A stretch of 64,000 bases of DNA from Pedobacter sp. MC2016-05 (GTDB lineage Bacteria; Bacteroidota; Bacteroidia; Sphingobacteriales; Sphingobacteriaceae), in the NCBI RefSeq assembly GCF_026239735.1, contig NZ_JAPIVT010000011.1:1-64000 (forward strand), written 5' to 3'. The stretch's first letter is position 1. Every line of letters begins with the position of its first letter. Made by a program: the position numbers and the translations under genes. Of the stretch, positions 8,897 to 17,417 are shown in pieces. Under the pieces are notes generated by a model. It saw only the letters and a program-made list of their open reading frames with translations, made no database searches and had not been told where the DNA came from.

Positions 8897-10000
8897 ATGA
8901 GTCTAATAAAAGGGAGAATTAAAATTATCGATCAATATATTATTGGTAAATACCTGGGTACTTTCGTATATACCCTGGCTATTTTCGTGATCATTATTGT
9001 TGTTTTTGATTTATCTGAAAAGATGGATGATTTCATGAAAAGTGGGCTTAGCTTTTGGGGTGTACTCACCAAATACTACGCAGGCTCCATCCCTTTTTAC
9101 GTCAACATGCTCTCCCCACTCATCAACTTTATCGCCGTAATATTTTTTACGGCGAAGATGGCTGATCAAACTGAAATTGTTCCCATTTTAAGTGGTGGTG
9201 TAAGTTTCAATAGATTCTTGTTCCCTTATTTCGTATCGGCTACCATCATATTTTCAGCAAATTTGGTCTCTAACCTTTACATTTTACCCTATACCAACAC
9301 CTTAAAAAACAGCTTCGAAAATACCTTTGTAAAACGAAACGACCCTTCGACCAAATCAAATATCCATATGAAACTGGATAACAAAACTTACATTTATATT
9401 GAGAGTTTTGACAATAAAACCAACTATGGTTATCGCTTCACTCTGGATAATTTTAATGGAGATGTGATGGTAAAAAAAATCGTTGCAGATAACATCAAAT
9501 GGGATTCGTTAAAGAGAAAATGGCAGTTGAGTAACTATTCTATTAGAAAAATTGATGGGCTGAAAGAAAGCATGATTTATGGAAGTGGCAAAGTAAAAGA
9601 TACCATTTTAGACATGCGTCCTGATGATTTTTCTGCCTATGATAATGTGGTTCAAAATCTATCTACAAAGGAACTTTCAGAGAAGATCAGAAAGGAGAAA
9701 ATTCGCGGAACTGGTATCATGAACGATCTCGAATTTGAGAAATTCAAACGCTATTTACATCCCTTATCTGCCTACATTTTAACGTTGATTGGTGTTGCTT
9801 TATCCTCCCGAAAAGTTCGCGGTGGAGTTGGAGTATCATTGGGAATAGGCATCTTTATTAGCTTTGCCTATATCGTGTTTAATCAATTCACACAAATGTT
9901 TTCTACAAAAGGTGGGTTGCCCCCATTTTTAGCAGTAATCTTACCTACAATCGTATTCGGTATGTTAGGCATTTACCTTCTCCGAAAAGCTCCAAAATAG
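8897..10000 (+). CDS. LptF/LptG-family permease
   Basis: This inner-membrane protein is a subunit of the lipopolysaccharide exporter, which moves LPS from the inner membrane to the periplasmic bridge. The protein has 367 residues. The start IIDQYIIGKYLGTFVYTLAIF is the typical first helix of YjgP/YjgQ proteins. Helices follow at about 60-80 and 100-120, then a periplasmic beta-rich domain (about 130-270), then three C-terminal helices. Only one such permease is present here; which of LptF or LptG it replaces cannot be decided. It lies one base after tgt and two bases before the EamA gene, so the three form one unit. Confidence 0.88.
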   Translation: MSLIKGRIKIIDQYIIGKYLGTFVYTLAIFVIIIVVFDLSEKMDDFMKSGLSFWGVLTKYYAGSIPFYVNMLSPLINFIAVIFFTAKMADQTEIVPILSGGVSFNRFLFPYFVSATIIFSANLVSNLYILPYTNTLKNSFENTFVKRNDPSTKSNIHMKLDNKTYIYIESFDNKTNYGYRFTLDNFNGDVMVKKIVADNIKWDSLKRKWQLSNYSIRKIDGLKESMIYGSGKVKDTILDMRPDDFSAYDNVVQNLSTKELSEKIRKEKIRGTGIMNDLEFEKFKRYLHPLSAYILTLIGVALSSRKVRGGVGVSLGIGIFISFAYIVFNQFTQMFSTKGGLPPFLAVILPTIVFGMLGIYLLRKAPK

Positions 10001-10002
10001 AG

Positions 10003-10881
10003 ATGGACATCAATAAAAAGAATTTAATTATTCTTCATTTAACGGTTTTAATTTGGGGCTTCACCGGAGTGCTGGGGAAAGTAATTTCGATAGATGCAGT
10101 ACCGTTAGTTTGGTATCGTGTTTTGATTGGAACCTCAACTCTTTTCCTTTGGTTTATCGCTACTAAGAAGAATATAAAAATCACAAAACTGCAGTTTATA
10201 CAGTTCTTTTTAACAGGCGGAATTGTAGCCATTCACTGGATATTTTTCTTTCATGCAATTAAGGTTTCTACCGTTTCGGTAACGCTGGTCTGCCTCTCCT
10301 CTTTTACATTATTCACAGCCATTTTAGAACCGCTGATCAAAAAACAATCCATTCAAATGGGTGATGTTCTAATCGGGTTACTAATAATTCTGGGGATTTA
10401 TATGATCTTCAAATTCGAAGGACAATATACTTTGGGGATTATTTTCGGACTTTTAGCAGCAGTCGCCTCGAGTCTTTTTTCTACCATAAATTCTACGCTC
10501 GTTCAAAAAAGTGAGCCCTCCATTATTGGGTTTTATGAATTGGTTGGTGGCTTATTTTGGATTACAATATACCGCATTTATGATGGTTCGTTCCAAAATA
10601 TGAGCTTTAATTTAAGTGTAAATAACTGGATTTATATTGGCATTCTTGGTACACTTTGCACCTCCGTTGCCTATGTTGCAGGCGTTTCAGTAATGAGAAC
10701 TTTATCTGCTTTTCGCGTAGCGTTAGTAACCAATCTAGAACCCGTTTATGGCATCATACTCGCTTACTTTTTTTTTAAAGATAAAGAGCAAATGACTGGT
10801 GGTTTTTACATCGGAGCAATGATTATTTTAGGCGCTGTATTTCTTTATCCGGTTTATAAAAAGAGGTATAATAAAGGATAA
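10003..10881 (+). CDS. EamA/DMT-family transporter
   Basis: The protein has 292 residues arranged as about ten hydrophobic helices in two EamA repeats, as in RhaT/RarD-type metabolite exporters. Recognisable pieces are the first helix LTVLIWGFTGVLGK, the end of repeat one (GGIVAIHWIFFFHAI) and the second-repeat LEPVYGIILAYFFFKD. The substrate of this family cannot be inferred from sequence. The start is two bases after the lptF stop, so it is probably translated from the same mRNA as tgt and lptF. The long AT-rich gene-free stretch begins right after it. Confidence 0.88.
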   Translation: MDINKKNLIILHLTVLIWGFTGVLGKVISIDAVPLVWYRVLIGTSTLFLWFIATKKNIKITKLQFIQFFLTGGIVAIHWIFFFHAIKVSTVSVTLVCLSSFTLFTAILEPLIKKQSIQMGDVLIGLLIILGIYMIFKFEGQYTLGIIFGLLAAVASSLFSTINSTLVQKSEPSIIGFYELVGGLFWITIYRIYDGSFQNMSFNLSVNNWIYIGILGTLCTSVAYVAGVSVMRTLSAFRVALVTNLEPVYGIILAYFFFKDKEQMTGGFYIGAMIILGAVFLYPVYKKRYNKG

Positions 10882-12158
10882 TTTAAATCTGGAATTTATA
10901 CTATAATTTCCTCTTCAATTAGCTTGATCTCATGTGCGAATGAACTGCAAATTGTATGGAATTTGTTGGCAATTTTCGACAATGAAAATGAAGCAAATTA
11001 ATACGATGAAACCGTATAAATTCACATCTCCATAGGACCAGAATTTGGTTAAATTCCCGACTAGACAACCAATAATTTTAACTGGAAAATTGCAAATTTT
11101 TAGTAAAACTATCGAGCATTCTAACAGCAAATTTCTCAAATAGAAACCTAAATTAATGGTATGACATTTAAATTTCGCTGTCTATTTGAGCGTTGGTGCG
11201 AGCTGAAAGTGAATATGTAATAAAATTTCCCGCTGGTGATAGAAAAATAGATCACTTATTCAAAACCGTTATAAAAAACTCATAAACAGCGAATTAACCA
11301 GAAAAAATATTTTTTTCATTATAGCTTATATTTTTTTATTTATCGACGGATATTGCAAGGAATTGCAATTTAAAGAGGCAAACCAAGCATTTTTGATACC
11401 TATATCTCACCTTAAAATATACGTTAGGGAGAAAAGTTAAATCCGAAATGCCCAAAAAAACGATCGATTTTCAAAGTATAAAAATTGTTAAATAATACTT
11501 TTTATAGATTCGAAAGAGCCTAGTACCCAAAACCTTTAAACTAAATTCTCTTAAAAAAACTTTGGAAACGAAGTTCTCTTAAAGATATCAGCCGAGACGA
11601 TTTAATGACATATTGTCATCGTACTTAAAATATGGAGTGTTTAGTTTAAACGATTTAACTTTTCCTACAAGCTACAATCACCAGATGACTTTAGCGATCA
11701 TGAGGCAATTATGATAACAAAAAACCAGGTCTACCACTGAAAAATTGATAGGTAAAACCAAGATCCAAAGCAAAAAAATGTCATCAAATATTTGAGAATT
11801 TACTTAAAAAACCGTGTTAATTAAGAGCAATTCAAATCGAAAATTGCGATAGAAGTCGGAAAAAATAAATTCAAATCCGTAACACCCTCCGCAGCATTGA
11901 GTAAAAAATTTAAAGGAAAATCGATTAATAAGTGTACATTAATGGCAGATTTGGAAAGATTATAAAAATTATAAAATCATCCCACTAAATCTCAATTATC
12001 GATTAAATTTTTATATAAAAAGTGGTAACATCTAAATTTACTTAATTTACATATAATTTTCAAAATCAATAACTTATATATTTTTATATCAAGAAAAAAT
12101 GCACAAAAATTCAAAGTCAAAAAACAATTAAAACTAAATATTTTAGCAATCATCTCAA
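10882..12158. other. Long AT-rich gene-free stretch
   Basis: About 1.3 kb without a credible gene, by far the longest such stretch in the window. Codon-sized readable islands without long frames occur, for example on the + strand at about 11837-11965 (a 43-codon stretch) and on the - strand around 11600-11760. This could be heavily decayed coding DNA or chance. No REP or dispersed-repeat copy is seen. No structured RNA is recognised. Confidence 0.5.
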
Positions 12159-14963
12159 ATGCATTCAAATAACACAAACAATATACTATTTATCAAGCAT
12201 TTAACTACTATTATATTAAGCTTTGTTTCACTATCCGTTTTTGGGCAGATTTTCAGCACAGCCCAGAACCCACTTAGTGTAAGATGGAACTATATCCAGT
12301 CTGGAGGCTTCAAAATTATCTATCCTCAACAACTGGAGAAAGACGCACAAAGAATGGCAAATACACTGCCCTTCATCTACCCTAAAATCGGTTTAGGCTT
12401 GAGGCAACAAAATACTTTCATCCCGCTGCTCTTACAAAACCGCGGAACCATAGCAAATGGCTTCGTTCAGCTGGGTCCGAAGAAGTCTGAATTTTACACC
12501 ACACCACCACAATATTTTGATAGTCAAGATTGGCTGAATAACCTCGCAGTCCATGAACTTCGACACATTGCTCAGTTTGACAATTTGACAGGATCACAAA
12601 GACGTCCCTTTCCAGAGCTAGTTTACTTCGCCTATTTCGGCGCCGGCTTACCAATCTGGTTTTTCGAGGGAGATGCCGTGGTGAATGAAACTGCACTCAC
12701 CCAATCAGGACGAGGGCGGCAGCCCAATTGGATCATGCCTTTTCGGACATCGGCTTTAGAAGGCAAAAAATTCTCTTACAGCAAAGCTTATTTCGGATCT
12801 AACAAAGATGTAACTCCAGGCTACTATCAAACCGGATACTTAATGGTTGCCGACATGAGAGAAAGGCATGGACAGTTCATTTCCGACAGCTTAATGGGCG
12901 ACATCAGAAAAAGACCATTAAGGCTTTATCCTTTTTCGCAAAGTCTGAAAAAAATCACCGGAAAAAACACAAAAAAATATTTCCTTTCCACACAAGAAAA
13001 GCTAACCGAAAATTGGAAAAAACAGGATAAAGAAACTTCAAAAGATGAGTATGAAAATTTAAATAAAGAAACGTCACTGGCAACGAACTATTTTCTTCCA
13101 GTTCGTTTAAATAAAAACCAGATTTTAGCACTAAAAGAAAGCAAGCAAGATGCCCATTATTTTGTGATCATAAATGAAGATAAAAGTGAACGAAAATTAT
13201 TTGGAATTGGTTACCAGGAACAGCCCTGGTTCAGTTACAAAAATAACGTTTTGGTTTGGGATGAAATTCGCTACGACCCCAGATACAAGCAGCGAAGTTA
13301 CAGTGTAATTTGCTCATACAATTTTAATACAAAAAAATTCAAAAAGCTCAGCAGTCAAAGCCGACTCTTCTCCCCTAGCCTTTCAAGTGATGGCAAAAAA
13401 ATAATCGCTGCAAAAGTTGAACTCAACAATCAGTTTAACCTTGTAGAAATTGATGCCTCATCTGGTGAGATCTTGAAAACTTACCCTAACACTGAAAACG
13501 AAATTTTACAAACACCGAGCTTCGACAAAACCGGAAAGCGAATTGCCTACATCAGCGTAAGCGAGAATGGAAAAAACTTATGGCTGCTAGAGGACGAGAA
13601 AAAAACGCAACTCATTTCTAACAGCAGACAACAACTCAGTCGGCCAATTTTTATCGGTGACAAAATTGTTTTCAACGCACACTTTAATGGCATCGATAAC
13701 ATCTACAGTATTGGTATCAATTCTAAAAAAATAAATGCTTTGAGCAATTCAAAATATGGCGCATTTAACGCGACCGAAACTGATCATGAAAAAATCATTT
13801 TTAACGATTATAATATCAACGGTTATGAAATTGCAGAGAAAGCAATAACCGAAAATCCAGTTGGAGAAAACACCTTTGTAGATTTTTCTTCAGCAGCAGA
13901 AAAGCAAGAACGTGCGGGTAATATTTTCGAAAATATTCCCGACAGCGTTTTCCAGAGCAAGCGCTTTCGTCAGGGCTCAAACCTGTTCAGTTTTCATAGT
14001 GTAATTCCCGTAATCGACAATGAATATGTTTTCGGCCTTGAGCTGCAGTCGAACAATTTGCTTAATACGATGGACTTCTACACCGGTGCAAAATACCATC
14101 GGGACTTAAAGCGTTTTGAGTATACGGCAGATATTAGCTATAAGGCGCTTTACCCTGTTTTTAGTGTTCTATATCGCAACCGACCAAAACGAACGTTCTA
14201 TCGATCTAAAAACGCGATTCAGCAAGGAAACTGGAGAGAGAACTTCATCAAACTTAACGCATCGGTACCGCTATCATTTAATGCAAGGAATCAAAACTAC
14301 TCTTTCACACTCAATGCGGCAACCAGTTTTACACAGCGATACCTTGCAGAGAATATGCCGACTAATTTCATTCGAGAGCTGAAATTTCCAATGGAATATA
14401 ATTTTACCTTTAACCACAGTGTGCGAACCACCGAACGAGACATTGCGCCAAGATGGGCACAGATTTTAAGGGCAACTTATAACCACCAACCATTTGATAA
14501 AAATTTAACTGGCGAAATCCTTGCACTGGAAAGTTTCTTGTACTTCCCAGGCCTAGCGAAAAACCATTCTTTCCTGGCAAGTTTCAACTACCAAAAAGCA
14601 AGCGGTGCCAATCAGTATGCTACAGAAATTGCAACGGTTTACGGCTACAACAATATCCTCGCGAAAAGCAAATTGCAAAACAGCTTGCTTCTCAATTATC
14701 GTTTTCCATTTGCTTTTCCAGATTGGGAGCTGAGCTCTTTAGCCTATGTGCGAAATTTTAGAGCGGGTTTGTTTTGTCATTATGAAAACATTGGTGTAGA
14801 CAGCAACATTGGCCAACCTAAAACCTATGGTGTAGAACTAAACAGTAGTTTAAATCTTTTAAGATATCAACCCGTTGTTGATGTTGGGGTGAGATTGGTT
14901 TTCGTTAACAAAATTTACAACCAAAACCCGATATTAGAATTTTCTTTCAATTATTCATTTTAA
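12159..14963 (+). CDS. Outer-membrane protein with HELRH metallopeptidase-like domain, propeller and barrel
   Basis: The protein has 934 residues. A signal peptide (about 1-30, ending SLSVFG) precedes a domain with HELRH at 132-136 and GLPIWFFEGD with Glu170, which fits the HExxH...E zinc site of MA-clan peptidases. Residues of about 300-580 show repeated TolB/WD40-like strands (for example SPSLSSDGKKI, TPSFDKTGKRIAYIS), suggesting a six- to seven-bladed propeller. The remainder (about 600-934) has alternating strands and ends in the aromatic LEFSFNYSF, as in outer-membrane barrels. Exported and probably anchored in the outer membrane. Substrate is unknown; whether it is an active protease is inference. 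Isolated, after the AT-rich stretch. Confidence 0.72.
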   Translation: MHSNNTNNILFIKHLTTIILSFVSLSVFGQIFSTAQNPLSVRWNYIQSGGFKIIYPQQLEKDAQRMANTLPFIYPKIGLGLRQQNTFIPLLLQNRGTIANGFVQLGPKKSEFYTTPPQYFDSQDWLNNLAVHELRHIAQFDNLTGSQRRPFPELVYFAYFGAGLPIWFFEGDAVVNETALTQSGRGRQPNWIMPFRTSALEGKKFSYSKAYFGSNKDVTPGYYQTGYLMVADMRERHGQFISDSLMGDIRKRPLRLYPFSQSLKKITGKNTKKYFLSTQEKLTENWKKQDKETSKDEYENLNKETSLATNYFLPVRLNKNQILALKESKQDAHYFVIINEDKSERKLFGIGYQEQPWFSYKNNVLVWDEIRYDPRYKQRSYSVICSYNFNTKKFKKLSSQSRLFSPSLSSDGKKIIAAKVELNNQFNLVEIDASSGEILKTYPNTENEILQTPSFDKTGKRIAYISVSENGKNLWLLEDEKKTQLISNSRQQLSRPIFIGDKIVFNAHFNGIDNIYSIGINSKKINALSNSKYGAFNATETDHEKIIFNDYNINGYEIAEKAITENPVGENTFVDFSSAAEKQERAGNIFENIPDSVFQSKRFRQGSNLFSFHSVIPVIDNEYVFGLELQSNNLLNTMDFYTGAKYHRDLKRFEYTADISYKALYPVFSVLYRNRPKRTFYRSKNAIQQGNWRENFIKLNASVPLSFNARNQNYSFTLNAATSFTQRYLAENMPTNFIRELKFPMEYNFTFNHSVRTTERDIAPRWAQILRATYNHQPFDKNLTGEILALESFLYFPGLAKNHSFLASFNYQKASGANQYATEIATVYGYNNILAKSKLQNSLLLNYRFPFAFPDWELSSLAYVRNFRAGLFCHYENIGVDSNIGQPKTYGVELNSSLNLLRYQPVVDVGVRLVFVNKIYNQNPILEFSFNYSF

Positions 14964-15102
14964 GTAAAGCAAAACATTTTCTTGTTAAGATTTTTCTTTC
15001 ATCAGAATCAAAAAAAAGAGTATTTTCACCATACTTGAACAAAGAAGCAAACCAATAATACAATTTGTTGTTTATCAATCAGTTTTAACAAATACCAGAC
15101 TT

Positions 15103-15384
15103 ATGAGTGGAAAAACCATATTCATCATCATCCTTACGGCATTACTAACTGCTTTCTTATTCCTAAACAGTGATGAAGTAGCATTCAATTTCATTATTGT
15201 GGATGGTGTTTTTGTTTCTAAACTGATCGTGATCGGAGTTTGTGTAGTGATTGGTTTTATTATCGGCTTCGTCGCAGGCCGACCTAGAAAAACGGTGAGT
15301 AGTTACGATAATGAAATTGAGAAAAATCAGCCAGTAAGCAACAAAAAGGAATTAAGTGATGAGGACAGGGATTATATCAGTTAA
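15103..15384 (+). CDS. LapA/DUF1049-like small membrane protein
   Basis: The protein has 93 residues. Two hydrophobic helices (about 4-22 and 40-60) enclose a short loop with the NSDEVAFNFI segment typical of LapA-domain proteins. A charged tail of about 30 residues follows, ending DEDRDYIS. In Proteobacteria LapA relatives act with LapB in controlling LPS synthesis; whether that holds here is unknown. The gene stands alone with intergenic DNA on both sides and is followed by the repeat-bracketed GxxExxY gene. Confidence 0.7.
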   Translation: MSGKTIFIIILTALLTAFLFLNSDEVAFNFIIVDGVFVSKLIVIGVCVVIGFIIGFVAGRPRKTVSSYDNEIEKNQPVSNKKELSDEDRDYIS

Positions 15385-15396
15385 AAGCAGAAGTTA

Positions 15397-15432
15397 CCAA
15401 GATTTCAAGGATTGAATGATTTTAGGATTTGC
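15397..15432 (+). repeat. Left flank of the GxxExxY unit: AGGATTT-type words
   Basis: This run of related 7-9 base words (AAGATTTC, AAGGATTG, TTTAGGATTT) recurs in inverted orientation at 16023-16058, after the GxxExxY gene, and again at 47251-47283. Confidence 0.6.
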
Positions 15433-15594
15433 AATGCTAGATCAATTTAATTGAAAGGATCAGAACTAAACTATTTTACTAGTTCTAGGTTTGTTAGGTT
15501 TGAAAATAATTTGCCGAGGAATTGTAATGGATTAAAAATTTGATGAATATTAGATCATCCCTATTTCTAGAAAGTAAAATTTAATTCTACCAAA

Positions 15595-15987
15595 ATGAAA
15601 TATGGCGATTTAACGGGAAAAATCATCGGCTGTGCTATGAAAGTACATGGCACTTTGGGTTCGGGCTTTCAGGAAGTGATTTATCAACGAGCACTCTCTA
15701 TAGAATTGCAAAAACAAAATTTAAGTTTTAGCAGAGAAATGGAAATGACCATCTTTTACGATAACATTCAGATTGGTATAAGAAGAGTAGACTTTTTTGT
15801 TGAAGATACGATCATGCTTGAACTCAAAGCAGTATCTGAATTAACTGATGCACACTTAAATCAAGCCATAAATTACTTAGAGGCTTACAATCTTCCTGTT
15901 GGTTTGCTTATAAATTTTGGTAGCAAGAGCTTGATTTTTAAAAGAGTGTATAACACCAATCATCCTGAAAACAAAAGACCAGTTTAA
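15595..15987 (+). CDS. GxxExxY protein, PD-(D/E)XK nuclease-like
   Basis: The protein has 130 residues, full length for this family. The name-giving motif is GFQEVIY at 24-30. A possible PD-(D/E)XK core is visible as Asp66 (RRVDFF) and ELK at 76-78 (MLELKAV), followed by HLNQAINYL. The family is uncharacterised, found in many copies in Bacteroidota and Planctomycetota, and is grouped with PD-(D/E)XK nucleases. The frame is intact, unlike the other small accessory genes in this window. Inverted copies of AGGATTT-type words bracket it. Role unknown; a mobile or repeat-associated role is inference. Confidence 0.85.
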   Translation: MKYGDLTGKIIGCAMKVHGTLGSGFQEVIYQRALSIELQKQNLSFSREMEMTIFYDNIQIGIRRVDFFVEDTIMLELKAVSELTDAHLNQAINYLEAYNLPVGLLINFGSKSLIFKRVYNTNHPENKRPV

Positions 15988-16022
15988 TGAGATAAAGGCC
16001 CTTAGGATTTGACCTCGGAAAC

Positions 16023-16058
16023 CAAATTCTTGAAATCCTTTAATCTTAAAAATCCTAG
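16023..16058 (-). repeat. Right flank of the GxxExxY unit: inverted AGGATTT-type words
   Basis: On the - strand this reads AGGATTTTTAAGATTAAAGG then ATTTCAAG, made from the same words as the left flank at 15397-15432. The two copies therefore face each other across the gene. Confidence 0.6.
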
Positions 16059-16068
16059 TCAAAGACTA

Positions 16069-16368
16069 TTAGCCTAGCGCAATCATAATTTCGCCATAAA
16101 GCAATCCACTTCCGCCACCGTAATGCTGAACAATCTTCACATTAGGTTTGAGCTCTTGTATACGCTTTCTAAGCACCTGTTCACACTCAAGATCAATTCC
16201 GTTACCTAAAAGCACCAAATCAATATCCTGCGTTTCTAAAACAGACATGGCTTCCTGGTCTGTACAAACACAAATGCCTTTCCATTCAGGTCGGGCGTTA
16301 AGCAACCTGTTCATTACAATAGTAATTTCTGTGTCTCGACCGATATAAAGTATAGTAGTTTGCATCAT
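16069..16368 (-). CDS. Small receiver-like protein of unknown function
   Basis: The protein has 99 residues. Its pattern of alternating strands and helices (TTILYIGRDTEI, then IDLVLLGNGI, then NVKIVQHYGG) resembles a response-regulator receiver. The phosphorylatable Asp and the conserved Lys are not at the expected places (LLGNG where a receiver has xxDxxMP). It may be a degenerate receiver acting by protein contact. No DNA-binding or output domain follows. It is downstream of the pirin gene on the same strand but separated from it by a hairpin terminator. The family is not recognised with certainty. Confidence 0.5.
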   Translation of the reverse strand: MMQTTILYIGRDTEITIVMNRLLNARPEWKGICVCTDQEAMSVLETQDIDLVLLGNGIDLECEQVLRKRIQELKPNVKIVQHYGGGSGLLYGEIMIALG

Positions 16369-16390
16369 ATTTTCGTTAAATTTAAACGTA

Positions 16391-16434
16391 AAAAGTTGCG
16401 AGTAAGAGCTTTAGCCCTATCACTCGCAACTTTT
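16391..16434 (-). terminator. Terminator after the pirin gene
   Basis: Arms AAAAGTTGCGAGT (16391-16403) and ACTCGCAACTTTT (16422-16434) pair perfectly around an 18-base loop. T runs on both sides allow function in either direction. Confidence 0.75.
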
Positions 16435-16448
16435 AACACGTAACTGAA

Positions 16449-17168
16449 TTATAATTCCATCGGAACATCCATTAATAACACTTCTGCGTCTGCAGAGTTT
16501 GCTTTGAAGCTGATGCTGTCCGTATCCCAAATCCCTAAACCATCTCTTTTGTTTAATGTTTGGCCGTTAATGGTAACTTCTCCATTAATCACAAAAGCGT
16601 ACACACCGTTTCCAGCTTTTTTGATTTTGTATTCGGTTTCGAAGCCTTCATCAAATTTACCCAATGAGAACCAGGCATCTTGATGAATCCAAACTCCAGC
16701 ATCATCTTGGTTTGGTGATAAAATCTGCTGAAAATTGTTGTGACGAGCTTCAACATCTAAAGTCTGCTGGTCGTAACGTGGCGTAACATTTTTCTTGTTA
16801 GGAAACAGCCAAATTTGTAATAAATTTAACTGTTCGTCTGCCAAAGCGTTAAATTCACTATGGCTAACCCCGGTTCCGGCGCTCATTACCTGAATTTCTC
16901 CGCTTTTAATTACTGCCGAATTTCCCATGCTATCCTTGTGTGCAATGGCACCGGCCAATGGAATCGTAATGATTTCCATATTATCGTGTGGGTGAGTTCC
17001 AAATCCCATTCCACCATCAATCAAGTCATCATTTAAAACCCGCAAAACTCCAAAGTGCATTCTTTCAGGATTGTAGTAGTTAGCAAAACTGAATGAGTGG
17101 TGAGCATTTAACCAACCATGATTTGCATGGCCTCTGGTGTTTTCTTTGTGCAAAATAAACTGTGACAT
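16449..17168 (-). CDS. Pirin-family protein
   Basis: The bicupin protein has 239 residues when started at the ATG at 17166-17168, which has a GAAAGGAAA ribosome-binding-like sequence just upstream. An upstream start giving 270 residues would translate the promoter region and is rejected. The pirin N-cupin is clear: RGHANHGWLNAHHSFSFANY, then GFGTHPHDNMEI with metal-binding His residues, then GTGVSHSEF. Bacterial pirins are often quercetin-dioxygenase-like or redox-responsive; the exact substrate is unknown. A palindrome next to the -7 box suggests regulation by a DNA-binding protein. Transcribed alone, ending at the hairpin at 16391-16434. Confidence 0.92.
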   Translation of the reverse strand: MSQFILHKENTRGHANHGWLNAHHSFSFANYYNPERMHFGVLRVLNDDLIDGGMGFGTHPHDNMEIITIPLAGAIAHKDSMGNSAVIKSGEIQVMSAGTGVSHSEFNALADEQLNLLQIWLFPNKKNVTPRYDQQTLDVEARHNNFQQILSPNQDDAGVWIHQDAWFSLGKFDEGFETEYKIKKAGNGVYAFVINGEVTINGQTLNKRDGLGIWDTDSISFKANSADAEVLLMDVPMEL

Positions 17169-17192
17169 AAATTTCCTTTCTTGTTTATGATA

Positions 17193-17219
17193 CAAATTTA
17201 CTACAGGTTCGAAACCTGT
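17193..17219 (-). promoter_or_regulatory. Pirin-gene -7 box with adjoining perfect palindrome
   Basis: On the - strand TAAATTTG (17193-17200) matches TAnnTTTG and lies 24 bases upstream of the start codon. Two bases further upstream is a 17-base palindrome with arms ACAGGTT and AACCTGT around CGA (17203-17219). That is the -7/-33 spacer, a normal position for a repressor or activator site. Confidence 0.5.
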
Positions 17220-17339
17220 GCATTGATGTAGGGTAAGAAAGTTTGGGGTTTTGAGTGTCAAGCTAGCGGTTCGAAGTTAGCAGTCCTCCATATAGCTTTG
17301 TTGAAATTGATCACCGATAAGAACATGCAAGCTATCAAA

Positions 17340-17374
17340 ACAAATGGGGCTATCGCAACCGACGCCCCACTGCA
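17340..17374 (-). terminator. Possible terminator after the MetZ-type gene
   Basis: On the - strand GGGGC and GCCCC pair around a 13-base loop and are followed by ATTTGTTTTG. The stem is short and the T run interrupted, so this is tentative. Confidence 0.35.
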
Positions 17375-17417
17375 CTTATTTTTCTAAAAATTGTAATTCG
17401 TAAATCTAAAATCGTAA

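Noticed and set aside
10930-11139. A 69-codon minus-strand frame in the AT-rich stretch
   Set aside because: Its hydrophobic, Cys- and Ile-rich composition is what AT-rich non-coding DNA gives by chance; no family pattern or ribosome-binding context.
12418-12696. A 92-codon minus-strand frame inside the outer-membrane protein gene
   Set aside because: It overlaps fully a gene with clear domains and has no recognisable family features.
17203-17219. Remnant of a tRNA gene (T-arm-like sequence)
   Set aside because: No acceptor, D or anticodon arm can be found near it; it is a better fit as a promoter palindrome.
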